Notes under the pieces: generated by a model
The model's input: the letters and a program-made list of their open reading frames with translations, nothing else
What the model was told of the DNA's origin: nothing
Database searches by the model: none
Source: Alphaproteobacteria bacterium
GTDB lineage: Bacteria > Pseudomonadota > Alphaproteobacteria > DSM-16000 > Inquilinaceae
Direction of reading: 5' to 3'
Length of the DNA: 64,000 bases
NCBI GenBank assembly: GCA_028281265.1
Contig: JANQKE010000131.1
Coordinates: 25,275-89,274, forward strand
In this document: in pieces, positions 26,133 through 34,196 of the stretch
How positions within the stretch are numbered: position 1 is the first letter of the stretch
How the letters are laid out: each line of letters starts with the position of its first letter
Made by a program: the position numbers and the translations under genes

Positions 26133-26930
26133 TCAGGCGAACTTCGCCGTGATCCCGCCATCGACCAGCAGATCGGCGCCGGTGACGTATTTGGCCTCGT
26201 CCGAGACGAGATACAGGGCCGCATAGGCGACGTCCCAGGCATCGCCCATATGGCCCATGGGACACTGCGCGTCCCGTTCGGCCAGCATCGCCCCGGTGTC
26301 GGGGCCGTAGTGCTTCTTCAGCGGCTCGACGATCATCGGCGTGTTCATCAGCCCCGGCAGGATGCTGTTGGCCCGGATCCCGTGCGGCGCGTGCTCGACC
26401 GCCAGGGTCCGGATGAACTGGATCACGGCCGCCTTGCTGGCGGAGTAGGAGGCATAGGGAACGCCGGTGTAGCGGATGCCGGCGATCGAGGCGACGGCGG
26501 CGATCGCCCCTCGGCGCTGGGCCCGCATGGTCGGCAGCACCGCCTGACAGGCGCGCAGCAGCCCGGTCAGGTTGACGTCGATGACGTGCTGGAAACTCTC
26601 GACCGTGGTCTCGGCCGGCCCGCCGACATCGAGAATGCCGACATTGTAGTGCAGGATGTCGATCCGGCCGGTCCAGTCCCGGGCGGCGGCGGCCGTCCTG
26701 GCCATGTCGTCGAGCCGGGAAACGTCGGCCTCGATCGCCAGGGCCTGGTGGCCTTCGTCGCTGATCGTCTCGGCCGTCTCGATCGCCGCCGCGGCCACCC
26801 GGTCGACGCAGACGACCGACGCCCCTTCCCGGGCGAACAGCACCGCGGCGGCCTTGCCGTTGCCCCAGCCCGGTCCGCTCGACCCGGCTCCGACGACGAT
26901 CGCGGTCTTGCCCGTCAGGCGTCCGGCCAT
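26133..26930 (-). CDS. Short-chain dehydrogenase/reductase
   Basis: Classical SDR of 265 residues. The cofactor loop is VVGAGSSGPGWGNGKAAAV, a longer than usual variant of TGxxxGxG seen in a clade of proteobacterial SDRs. VCVDR after strand 2 contains an acidic residue, indicating NAD+ preference. ADVSRLDDM and HYNVGILD (in place of NNAG) follow. The catalytic residues are Ser in VASIAGIRYTG and YASYSASK (Tyr, Lys). VTGADLLVDGG ends the fold. Together with the following lyxose-isomerase-like gene it is likely part of a sugar or polyol oxidation unit. Confidence 0.92.
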   Translation of the reverse strand: MAGRLTGKTAIVVGAGSSGPGWGNGKAAAVLFAREGASVVCVDRVAAAAIETAETISDEGHQALAIEADVSRLDDMARTAAAARDWTGRIDILHYNVGILDVGGPAETTVESFQHVIDVNLTGLLRACQAVLPTMRAQRRGAIAAVASIAGIRYTGVPYASYSASKAAVIQFIRTLAVEHAPHGIRANSILPGLMNTPMIVEPLKKHYGPDTGAMLAERDAQCPMGHMGDAWDVAYAALYLVSDEAKYVTGADLLVDGGITAKFA

Positions 26931-27072
26931 GGCCCATCCCCCCCTGTTGCCGTATTGGCCGTGGCCGCAGCGCCCCGGCGGGGGAATCCTAAACCGGCTC
27001 TTGACGCCGGTCGATGCCGATCGATGCGGCCCGGCTCCCTGGTGCCACGGCCGACGGATGGCGCGGTGTCGA

Positions 27073-27987
27073 TCAGAAGGCGTAGCCGACGAACAGGATG
27101 CCCGCGATCTGGTCTGCCGAGCCGGCCTGGTCGACGATCGGGCTGTCCGCGGCGTCGCCGAGCAGCCGAGTATAGCTCAATCGGGTCCCGATGGAGATCC
27201 GATCGGTCACCAGATAGGTGCCGCCGGCCGACAGACCGACATCCTTGATGCCGCCGCTCGGGTCGAACGCAGTATAGCCGGACCGCGCCGCCTGGGCGGC
27301 ATCGACCCCGAAAAGGGACTGCATATAGGAGTCGTCCGCATAGGTGGCGGAGGCCATGGCGGTCAGCCGGATCCGGCGGTCGACGGGTACCGCAATGCCG
27401 ATCTCCCCCTCGGCCAGCAGCCCGTCATGTCCGCCGGCCACATCCTGCACGACGGTCAAACCGGCGGTGAAGATGTCGACCTGGCCCCGGACGAAGCCGC
27501 CCAACTCGACCGACCCGTCGACGTCGCCGAGGCCGCGCAAGGCACCGTTGTCGCTCTCGTCGCGACCGAAATCGTAGCGTGCGATCGCCCCGACCGTGAC
27601 CCTGTCGTCGGCGAAGCGGGTCCGGACGCCCGCACTCAGACCGTCGACGAACAGGGTGTCCCGCCAGTCGGCACGGATGACCGGCAACGGCCGGATTTCC
27701 CAGTCATCGGATCCCTCGTAGTCCGGCACCAGCCCGGCGCCGGCACCGAGCGTGAGCGACCAGTCCCGATCGGCCGGCTGGGCGGCGGCGACCCCCGGCA
27801 GGGCGGCCAGGGCGATCGCGACCAGCGATCCGAACAGCGACCTGCGTCGAGGTGACCCGACCTGCCGTGGCTCCCCGTTCAGGCGCCACACGGGCTTGGC
27901 CTGGCAAAAGCCCGGGCGCGCGGACCCGCTTGCCGCGTCGCGATGGGGCACGCTCATCGCAGCGTGGTGTGAGGTGGCGTTGATCAT
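27073..27987 (-). CDS. MipA/OmpV family outer-membrane protein
   Basis: Outer-membrane beta-barrel of the MipA/OmpV family. The signal peptide RRRSLFGSLVAIALAALPGVAAA ends before QPADRDWSLTLGAGAGLVP. The barrel shows alternating strands with family blocks DYEGSDDWEIRPLPVIRADW and SAGVRTRF, and ends with the terminal aromatic AGILFVGYAF needed for Bam-mediated insertion. The start is uncertain: ATG 27987 gives an unusually long 80-residue pre-signal region, while a GTG at 27891 gives a normal one. Suggested roles include murein-synthase scaffolding and adaptation, but function is open. Confidence 0.85.
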   Translation of the reverse strand: MINATSHHAAMSVPHRDAASGSARPGFCQAKPVWRLNGEPRQVGSPRRRSLFGSLVAIALAALPGVAAAQPADRDWSLTLGAGAGLVPDYEGSDDWEIRPLPVIRADWRDTLFVDGLSAGVRTRFADDRVTVGAIARYDFGRDESDNGALRGLGDVDGSVELGGFVRGQVDIFTAGLTVVQDVAGGHDGLLAEGEIGIAVPVDRRIRLTAMASATYADDSYMQSLFGVDAAQAARSGYTAFDPSGGIKDVGLSAGGTYLVTDRISIGTRLSYTRLLGDAADSPIVDQAGSADQIAGILFVGYAF

Positions 27988-28169
27988 GGGGCTTACCGGG
28001 GATGGAGGGAGGCGCGGGGCTGGACGCCACCGGCTCGAAACGGGATGCACCCGTTTGATAGGGACGTGACGGGACACCGACTGTGAAGCGTATCACACAG
28101 GCGGCATACAACCTTACCGTGCCGGCCCGGGACCGGGGCGCCGATCCGACCGGTCGCCCGGAACGACCA

Positions 28170-28196
28170 AAGGGGCCGCGGAGACCGCGACCCCTT
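28170..28196 (-). terminator. Terminator after the 25-codon ORF
   Basis: On the minus strand AAGGGG-T-CGCGG pairs with CCGCG-G-CCCCTT (a U-G wobble in RNA) around a 3-base loop, followed by TTTGGTCGTT. It begins 55 bases after the small ORF's stop and before MipA, so the small gene appears to have its own transcription end. Confidence 0.6.
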
Positions 28197-28251
28197 CTTC
28201 GAGATCGGAAAACGGAACCGGTCTCGACGTGTCCGGCCTTGGCAGATGCCG

Positions 28252-28329
28252 TCAGCGCGCGCAGCGCGCCTCGGAGGCTCCGACCAGACCGCACGGACCC
28301 GTGCCGCTCCCAATGATCTCGTCAGACAT
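28252..28329 (-). CDS. 25-residue microprotein with a perfect Shine-Dalgarno
   Basis: The ORF begins ATG at 28329 and reads MSDEIIGSGTGPCG followed by LVGASEARCAR, stop TGA at 28252. AAAGGAGGTGATC ends two bases before the ATG and is fully complementary to the 16S rRNA 3' end, the strongest Shine-Dalgarno I saw in the window. A hairpin terminator lies 55 bases downstream. The peptide holds two cysteines (PCG and RCA) and ends basic. It resembles no leader peptide with codon runs and no pqqA-type precursor that I know. It could be a stand-alone microprotein, a peptide precursor or a translated leader for the MipA/OmpV gene. Confidence 0.55.
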   Translation of the reverse strand: MSDEIIGSGTGPCGLVGASEARCAR

Positions 28330-28480
28330 CGGATCACCTCCTTTCCGTTGTTGCCAGGGACCGGCACGCTGCCATGGGGTGCTCCGGCGGTAAAGCGGAT
28401 TCTCGCCCGTCCGAACGGCCTCGCCCGGGCCGCGCCGACAAGGGGCCTACAATTCGCCGGACGGCGGCCGCCAACAGCGG
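28330..28480. other. Non-coding region upstream of the microprotein gene
   Basis: About 150 bases between the small ORF and repeat B1; with B1 (28481-28583) and the 43 bases after it, it fills the gap to murJ. It must hold the promoter of the small ORF on the minus strand. No confident promoter or hairpin was found. Confidence 0.4.
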
Positions 28481-28583
28481 CTAGATCAACCTGCACTCAG
28501 ATGGACTCATCCGAGCGCGGGTACGGTGATCGACCTCAAAGAGTGAGAACATCCTGCCTCCGTTCGGACACAGGATGTTCTAG
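28481..28583. repeat. Repeat family B, copy B1 (CTAG-flanked, 103 bp)
   Basis: Starts CTAGATCAACCTGC and ends GTTCTAG. It contains two hairpin arms: CTCAGATGGACTCATCCGAG and ACATCCTG...CAGGATGT around CCGTTCGG. It aligns over its full length with B3 at 52651-52755 (same order, 103 versus 105 bp). Confidence 0.8.
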
Positions 28584-28626
28584 GCTTGCCGGCATCGCGA
28601 CTCGTTCTCTCGTCCAAGGGTGTTCG

Positions 28627-30210
28627 ATGGGTCTGACCCGCGCCCTCGCCACGGTCGGCGGGCTCACCTTGCTCAGCCGGGTGGCGGGCTTCGTCCGGGA
28701 TATCCTGATGGCGGCGATCCTCGGTGCGGGGCCGATCGCCGATGCCTTCTTCGTCGCGCTGAAGCTGCCGAACCTGTTCCGGCGGCTGACGGCGGAGGGC
28801 GCGTTCAGCGTCTCCTTCGTACCGTTGTTCTCCGAAGCGCTGGAACGGCGGGGCCGGCCGACCGCGTTGCGGTTCGCCGAGGACGCGCTGGCGGTGATGC
28901 TGGCGGTGCTCGCCCCGGTCACGCTGCTGGCGGTCCTGGCGATGCCGGGGCTGGTCGGGGTGATCGCACCGGGTTTCCTGGACGATCCCGTCCGGTTCGC
29001 CGCGGCGGTCGACTTCGCCCGGATCACCTTTCCGTATCTGATGCTGATGTCGGTGACGGCCCTCTTGGGGGGCGTCCTCAACGCGCTGGACCGGTTCGCC
29101 CCGTTCGCCGCCGCCCCGATCCTGTTCAACCTGTGCCTGATCGCAAGCCTGCTCCTGCTCGCCCCGCACACGGCCGATGCCGGCTGGGCGGTCAGCTACG
29201 GGGTGGCGGCGGCCGGGGTCGTGCAACTGCTGTGGCTGGCCTGGTCGCTACGGCGGGCGGGGGTCAGCCTGCGCCTGCCGGCGCCGAGCCTGTCCCCGCG
29301 GATCAGGCGGTTGTTCCGCCTGATGGGGCCGGGGGCGATCGGCGCCGGGGTCATGCAGATCAACCTGTTCATCGATGTGCTGATCGCCTCGCTGCTGCCG
29401 GCCGGGGCGATCAGCTATCTCTACTATGCCGACCGGCTCAACCAGCTCCCCCTGGGGGTGATCGGGATCGCCATCGGCACCGCCCTGTTGCCCCTGCTGA
29501 GCCGGCAACTCGCCGTCGACGCCCGGGACGACGGCGACAAGGCCCGAGCCCTGGCGACCCAGAACCGGGCGCTGGAACTGGGTCTGCTGTTGGCGGTGCC
29601 GTGCGCGGCGGGACTGATCGCGCTGGCCGAGCCGATCATCGCCGTTCTGTTCGAACGCGGCGCGTTCGACGCCACCACCACGCACGCCGTCGCAGCGGCC
29701 CTGATGGCCTATGCGGTCGGCATCCCCGGCTACATCGTGGTCAAAGTGTTGTCGACCGCGTTTCACGCCCGCCAGGACACCGCGACCCCGGTCAAGATCG
29801 CGATCGTCTGCACCGTCCTGAACACTCTCGGCAGCCTCGGCCTCAGCCAGGTGATCGGCCATGTCGGCATCGCCTTGTCGACCGGGCTGACGGCCTGGCT
29901 CAACGCGATCCTGCTGTACCGGGCGCTGGCCCGGACCGGGGACATCGCCGTCGGCCGCCGCACCGTGCGGCGGGTCCTGGGGTCGCTGGCGGCGGCAGCA
30001 CTGATGGCAGCCGCCCTGACGGCCGCCGACGGTCTGGGCTGGCTGGCCGGTGCCGGAGCGGCCGGGCCGACCGAAAGCCTGACCCTGGCCGCCGCCGTCG
30101 CGGCCGGGGCGGCGATCTACGCAGGCCTGGCGGTACCGCTCACGGGCCTGCGGCCGGCCGATCTCGGCCAGACATTGCGGCGGCGCCGCGGCCGGGCCGA
30201 GACGGACTGA
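28627..30210 (+). CDS. murJ: Lipid II flippase MurJ (MviN)
   Basis: Inner-membrane MOP-superfamily flippase of 527 residues and about 14 helices that carries lipid II across the membrane for peptidoglycan synthesis. The N-terminus GGLTLLSRVAGFVRDILMAAILG and ADAFFVALKLPNLFRRLTAEGAFSVSFVP (read in pieces) are the most conserved MurJ stretches and contain the essential arginines. Others are YLYYADRLNQLPLGVIGIA and FERGAFD, and AYAVGIPGYIVVKVLSTAFHAR with TPVKIA. ATG 28627 sits at the family start. It is the only cell-wall gene here, and essential in most bacteria. Confidence 0.96.
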   Translation: MGLTRALATVGGLTLLSRVAGFVRDILMAAILGAGPIADAFFVALKLPNLFRRLTAEGAFSVSFVPLFSEALERRGRPTALRFAEDALAVMLAVLAPVTLLAVLAMPGLVGVIAPGFLDDPVRFAAAVDFARITFPYLMLMSVTALLGGVLNALDRFAPFAAAPILFNLCLIASLLLLAPHTADAGWAVSYGVAAAGVVQLLWLAWSLRRAGVSLRLPAPSLSPRIRRLFRLMGPGAIGAGVMQINLFIDVLIASLLPAGAISYLYYADRLNQLPLGVIGIAIGTALLPLLSRQLAVDARDDGDKARALATQNRALELGLLLAVPCAAGLIALAEPIIAVLFERGAFDATTTHAVAAALMAYAVGIPGYIVVKVLSTAFHARQDTATPVKIAIVCTVLNTLGSLGLSQVIGHVGIALSTGLTAWLNAILLYRALARTGDIAVGRRTVRRVLGSLAAAALMAAALTAADGLGWLAGAGAAGPTESLTLAAAVAAGAAIYAGLAVPLTGLRPADLGQTLRRRRGRAETD

Positions 30211-30311
30211 ATGCTCAGTCCCGAGCGATCTGCCAGGATCGCGGCGACGCATCCGCACAACCGTGCCGACGGCACCCGCGGCCGGCCCGGCATGCGCTCC
30301 ACCCGTACCGT

Positions 30312-31043
30312 TCAGGCACGGTTCGGGTCCGCGGCCGGCGGATCGGGTTCGGACGGCAGTTCGGAAACGATGGCGCGGAGACCGTCCAGGGTGGCCTTGT
30401 AATGGGCCTCCAGAAAGGCTGCTGCCTGGTCGATATCCCGGTCGAGCACCGCGTCGAGGATCGCCTGGTGCTCCTCCGCCGCGTCGCCGCGGCGAGCCCA
30501 GTTGTAGCTGACCGACAGGTTCCGGTAGCGGACCGACTGATCCATCATCTTGGCGCAGAACTCCAGCAGCCAGCTCGAGCCACAGCGCGACAGCAGCGTC
30601 ATATGGAAGTCGTTGTGGCGCAACTGCCAGGTCGGGTCCTGAACCAGCTTGTCCTTGCGGGCGACCGCCCGCTGGGCGCGGACCAGGCGGTGGTGGGCGA
30701 GGATGACCTCCTCCTCCCAGCGCTCGTCACCTCGGGCCATGGATTCCCGCAAGGCCAGGGTCTCCAGCCAGATCCGGGTCTGCACCAGCTCTTCGAGGTC
30801 GCGGATCGACATCGCCTTGACGAAGAAGCCGCGCTGGCTGCGACGCTCGACCCAGCCTTCGGCCGACAGCCGGTTCAGGGCCTCGCGCACCGGGTTCACA
30901 CCGATGCCGTACCGCTCCGAGATCGTTTCGATCTGCAGCTTCTCCCCCGGCACCAGGGAAGCGTTCATGATGTCTGTCTTGATCGCGTTATGGGCGAGTT
31001 CCGAAAGGTTCTGGCCCTGGGCCCGCATGGGGGTCGACATCAT
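30312..31043 (-). CDS. GntR-family (FCD/FadR-type) transcriptional regulator
   Basis: 243-residue repressor-type regulator. The N-terminal winged helix reads IKTDIMNASLVPGEKLQIET, then ISERYGIGVNPVREALNRLS with the GntR recognition helix and the ERRSQRGFFV wing. The C-terminal all-helical FCD ligand domain shows RIWLETLALRESMARG and the metal-binding His residues in NDFHMTLL and EEHQAILDAVLDRD. It ends the ABC transporter operon and lies opposite the FAH/RraA catabolic genes. The 35-bp inverted repeat at 34027-34061 in the divergent promoter is its best operator candidate. The inducer is probably the imported substrate or a breakdown product. Confidence 0.92.
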   Translation of the reverse strand: MMSTPMRAQGQNLSELAHNAIKTDIMNASLVPGEKLQIETISERYGIGVNPVREALNRLSAEGWVERRSQRGFFVKAMSIRDLEELVQTRIWLETLALRESMARGDERWEEEVILAHHRLVRAQRAVARKDKLVQDPTWQLRHNDFHMTLLSRCGSSWLLEFCAKMMDQSVRYRNLSVSYNWARRGDAAEEHQAILDAVLDRDIDQAAAFLEAHYKATLDGLRAIVSELPSEPDPPAADPNRA

Positions 31044-31206
31044 CGCCGGATTCCAGCCTGTGGTTTCGTCGGGGCGGCGCCGGCCGGCAGCCTGAACACA
31101 AACGGCCGACGCGATGACCGCGCCGGTCGGCCGCCGCGGCCCCGGCAGGGTCGGATGGCCACCCCTGCGGGGTCCGGCCGATCCCGGGCGGCTCGGCCGG
31201 TCCCGG

Positions 31207-32085
31207 TCAGCCGATCCCCCCCGGTTTGTCCGATTTGTTCCAGAAGACAAAGGTCCGTTGCAGCCACACCACGATCAGGTACAGCGTCAGCCCCAGGAAG
31301 CTGAGATAGATGATCAGCGAGAACACCCGCGGCGTGTCGAGCTGGGAAGCCGATACCCGGATCAGCGCCCCCACGCCGCGGCCGCCGCCCAGGAACTCGC
31401 CGGTGATGGCACCGGCCATCACGCCGACCGCGGCGATCTTCAGCCCGGTGAAGAAATAGGGCAGGCCCGTCGGGAGCTTGAGCCGGATCAGGGTCTGCAA
31501 CCGGCTCGCCCCCATGGACTTGAACAGGTGGCGTTCGTTCTCCGACGCGGCGTACAGGCCGGCCGCGGTCGACACCACGATCGGGAAGGTGGCGATGAAA
31601 GCCGCCAGCGCGACCTTGGAGCCGATGTCGAACCCTAGCCAGGCGATGAACAGCGGCGCGAACGCCACCTTCGGCATGGTGTCGATGGCCACCAGATAGG
31701 GCATCACCGCCCGTTCGCCGAACTTGGTCTCGCCGACCAGCACACCCAGCGAGAAGCCGATGCCGATGGCGATCGCAAAACCGTAGAGTACGGTCAGGGT
31801 GGTGGTGATCATGGCGTCGAGCACATAGCCGCCCGACAGCATGTTGCCGCCGACGAAGACCAGATCGTCCCAGGTCTCCCCCGGGGTCGGCAGGATGATC
31901 GGGGAGACGATGTTGAGCGCGGTCACCCCGTACCACAGGCCGACGATCGCCACGAACAGCCCGGTCATCGCCACCCAGCGGGGGATCCGGTCGATCAGCG
32001 GCTCGTGTTCCTGCCAGACGGTGTCCGGCAGATCCTGGCCAGCCGCCGGGGCCTCGGTGACCGTGTGGTAGGTGGTCGGCGTCAT
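31207..32085 (-). CDS. ABC transporter permease (NitT/TauT type)
   Basis: BPD-type inner-membrane permease of 292 residues with about six helices, including VAMTGLFVAIVGLWYGVTAL and FGFAIAIGIGFSLGV-like TM regions. The coupling EAA loop is KSMGASRLQTLIRLKLPTGLP, which contacts the ATPase. It is the SsuC/TauC-like partner of the adjacent ATPase and binding protein. Its ATG overlaps the ATPase stop by one base (TGATG). Substrate class is anions or small organics of the nitrate/sulfonate/pyrimidine type. Confidence 0.92.
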   Translation of the reverse strand: MTPTTYHTVTEAPAAGQDLPDTVWQEHEPLIDRIPRWVAMTGLFVAIVGLWYGVTALNIVSPIILPTPGETWDDLVFVGGNMLSGGYVLDAMITTTLTVLYGFAIAIGIGFSLGVLVGETKFGERAVMPYLVAIDTMPKVAFAPLFIAWLGFDIGSKVALAAFIATFPIVVSTAAGLYAASENERHLFKSMGASRLQTLIRLKLPTGLPYFFTGLKIAAVGVMAGAITGEFLGGGRGVGALIRVSASQLDTPRVFSLIIYLSFLGLTLYLIVVWLQRTFVFWNKSDKPGGIG

Positions 32086-32879
32086 CAGATGAACCTCTCC
32101 CGGTCGAGCTTCTCCCGGATATGGCTGACGATCTCCCCGAACCGCTTGGTGTTGATGAGATCGAGGGTGCGCGGCCGGGGCAGGTCGATCTCGATAATCT
32201 CGGCGATGTGCCCGGGATTGGCCTGCATGATGTAGATCTTGTCCGACAGGATCACCGCTTCGGGAATGGAGTGGGTCACCAGGAACGCCGTCGCCCGCCG
32301 TTCCATGCAGATCCGCTGCAGCTCCATGTTCATGAAGTCACGGGTCAACTCGTCGAGTGCCGAGAACGGCTCGTCGAGCAGCAGCACGGCCGGATCGGTG
32401 ATCAGCATCCGGCAGATCGCGGCCCGCTGGGCCATGCCGCCGGACAGCTCGCTGGGGTAGGTGTCGACCGCCTTGCCCAGGCCCACGAGTTCCAGGATCT
32501 GCCGCGCCCGTCCCCGCGCCCGCTTGGCCGCGGCCCGGCCTTCGCGGATCTCGATCGGCAGGACGATGTTCTCCAGCGTCGTCTTCCACGGCAGCAGCGT
32601 GGCCTGTTGGAACATCATGCCGATATCCGGGCGCGGCCCCATCACCGGCGTTTCGTTCAGCACCACCCGCCCCCGGGTCGGGGGCAGCAGCCCCGCCATG
32701 ATCTTCAGCAAGGTCGACTTGCCACAGCCCGACGCACCGATGACGGAGGCGAACTCGCCCTCGCGCAGCACCAGGTTGACATTGTCCAGCGCGGTGAAGG
32801 CATTGCGCGGATAGACCTTCGACAGACGCGCGACCTCGTAGACCGGCCGATGCCCGGCCGGTCCGCTTTCGGCGACCAT
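32085..32879 (-). CDS. ABC transporter ATP-binding protein (NitT/TauT type)
   Basis: Nucleotide-binding subunit of about 264 residues. Walker A SVIGASGCGKSTLLK, Q-loop GMMFQQATLLPWKT, signature LSGGMAQRAAICRMLI, Walker B AVLLLDEPFSALDELT and switch His in FLVTHSIPEAVILSD are all intact. The product energises uptake with the permease at 31207 and the binding protein at 32894. ATG 32879 is used here. A GTG at 32897 overlapping the binding-protein stop (GTGA) would give a slightly longer protein and translational coupling. Confidence 0.94.
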   Translation of the reverse strand: MVAESGPAGHRPVYEVARLSKVYPRNAFTALDNVNLVLREGEFASVIGASGCGKSTLLKIMAGLLPPTRGRVVLNETPVMGPRPDIGMMFQQATLLPWKTTLENIVLPIEIREGRAAAKRARGRARQILELVGLGKAVDTYPSELSGGMAQRAAICRMLITDPAVLLLDEPFSALDELTRDFMNMELQRICMERRATAFLVTHSIPEAVILSDKIYIMQANPGHIAEIIEIDLPRPRTLDLINTKRFGEIVSHIREKLDRERFI

Positions 32880-32893
32880 GGCGGGGGCGACCG

Positions 32894-33928
32894 TCACGGG
32901 GTGTTCCAGACCGCGATGCGGGCGTTCGAATAGGCGGCTTCGAGATCCGCCAGCGGCGCCTCCAGCACACCCCCGTCCTGCAGGCTTTGGTGCCACGCCT
33001 CCCAGTGCTCGGGCGGCTGGTAGCCGAAGCCGTACTCGATGAAGGTATCGGTCGGCGTCATCCGCTCGATCACCGCGGTCAGCAGGGCGGCGGCGAAGTC
33101 ACGGTCCTCGCCTTCCTGCGGGTTGCCGGCCGCCATATGATCGAGCGCGGCTTCGGCATTGGCCGGGTCGGACATGAACCGCATGCCACGCACCAAGGCG
33201 CGGCCGAAGCCGTCGATCACCTCGGGGTTCTCGGCGATGTAGCTTTCGAGCGCGGCATAGCCGTTGCCGAAGAAGCCGAGATACTCTTCCGGGGTGATCT
33301 CGACCAGTTCGAGCCCGCGGGACGCCAGGATCGCCGCGTCGCTCACCGCCCCGGCATAGGCCTCGACCTCGCCGCGCAGGAACGCCACCGCCGCGGTGCC
33401 GCCGTCGCCGACCGGCAGGAACGTGTAGTCCTCCCCTTGCGTCATCCCGGCATCGGTCAGGATCGCTTGGGTGAAGGAGACTTCCGCCCCGTCGGCGGTG
33501 CCCACGCCGATCACGTGACCTTGGAGATCGGTCGGCACCCGGTAGTCGGAATCGGCCCGCACGAGCAGCCCGAAGACGCTCTTCGGATAGAGATTGTACA
33601 GGAACACCACATCCAGACCGCGGGCCCGTGCCGCCAGCACCGGGCCCGGGCCGGGCGCGCCGATCTGCGCCTGACCGGCCGACATCGCCTGCAGCACCTG
33701 GGAAGAGCCGTCGACCGCCTCGACCCGCAGTTCCAGCCCTTCGTCGGCGAAGTAGCCCTCCCCGATGGCCGCCCACATCGGCCCCCAGGTGATGGCCGAC
33801 GGGTTCGGCACCGCCACGGTGATCTGGGTCTGGGCCGCCGCCGGCCCGATCATCGCCAGCGCGACGAGGGCGGCACCCCCCGCCATCGCCCGCATTGCAA
33901 TGCGCCCTGTGTTGTTCGGCGTCGTCAT
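32894..33928 (-). CDS. ABC transporter periplasmic substrate-binding protein (NMT1/THI5-like)
   Basis: 344-residue binding protein with a cleavable signal (MRAMAGGAALVALAMIGPAAA then QTQITVA). The two-lobed NMT1/SsuA-like fold shows YFADEGLELRVEAVDGSSQV and QAQIGAPGPGPVLAARARGLDV early, and PKSVFGLLVRADSDYRVPTDLQGHVIGV (read in pieces). A later AYAGAVSDAAI and the C-terminal WEAWHQSLQDGGV region complete it. A GGGAGG site lies upstream of ATG 33928. First gene of the importer-gntR operon; the ligand is probably an aromatic or keto-acid precursor for the FAH/RraA pathway, by inference from context only. Confidence 0.9.
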   Translation of the reverse strand: MTTPNNTGRIAMRAMAGGAALVALAMIGPAAAQTQITVAVPNPSAITWGPMWAAIGEGYFADEGLELRVEAVDGSSQVLQAMSAGQAQIGAPGPGPVLAARARGLDVVFLYNLYPKSVFGLLVRADSDYRVPTDLQGHVIGVGTADGAEVSFTQAILTDAGMTQGEDYTFLPVGDGGTAAVAFLRGEVEAYAGAVSDAAILASRGLELVEITPEEYLGFFGNGYAALESYIAENPEVIDGFGRALVRGMRFMSDPANAEAALDHMAAGNPQEGEDRDFAAALLTAVIERMTPTDTFIEYGFGYQPPEHWEAWHQSLQDGGVLEAPLADLEAAYSNARIAVWNTP

Positions 33929-34026
33929 GGATGTGACCTCCCTCTGGTCTGTCGCCACGGATGAGGTCCGGAAGGCCGCAGACCATCTTATCGCGGCTGA
34001 TGGCGGCACCCGGACACGGCAACAGG

Positions 34027-34061
34027 ATATATGATTGTGAGGAGTTGTCACGATCATATAT
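34027..34061. promoter_or_regulatory. Predicted GntR operator between the importer and catabolic operons
   Basis: Left arm ATATATGATTGTGA (34027-34040) and right arm TCACGATCATATAT (34048-34061) pair at 13 of 14 positions with a 7-bp spacer. It sits in an AT-rich divergent promoter region, 98 bp from the importer start and 135 bp from the FAH gene start. The symmetry and divergent position fit control of both arms by the GntR protein encoded at 30312. Confidence 0.6.
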
Positions 34062-34196
34062 GAAAGGATTATCGCCACGACGCCTTAGCTGGGCATTCTA
34101 TCTGATTAACTTATTGTTTTAATTATATATTTTTCCTCTGTTCGATCGGACAAGAAATATATATTCTGTCGATCTCGTTCAGCCAAGGAATCCCCA

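Noticed and set aside
28315..28345. Possible 16S rRNA fragment or anti-SD copy
   Set aside because: Only 13-15 bases match; the upstream bases do not fit the rRNA, and a minus-strand ORF with this as its Shine-Dalgarno explains it.
28620..31304. 894-codon plus-strand frame over murJ and gntR
   Set aside because: Out-of-frame shadow of murJ followed by a shadow of the minus-strand gntR; low-complexity Arg/Gly/Pro product.
34110..34160. Second palindrome around CGATCG near 34139-34152 (TGTtCGATCGgACA)
   Set aside because: The arms are short with mismatches, so it may be chance in an AT-rich promoter; the 34027-34061 site is much better supported.
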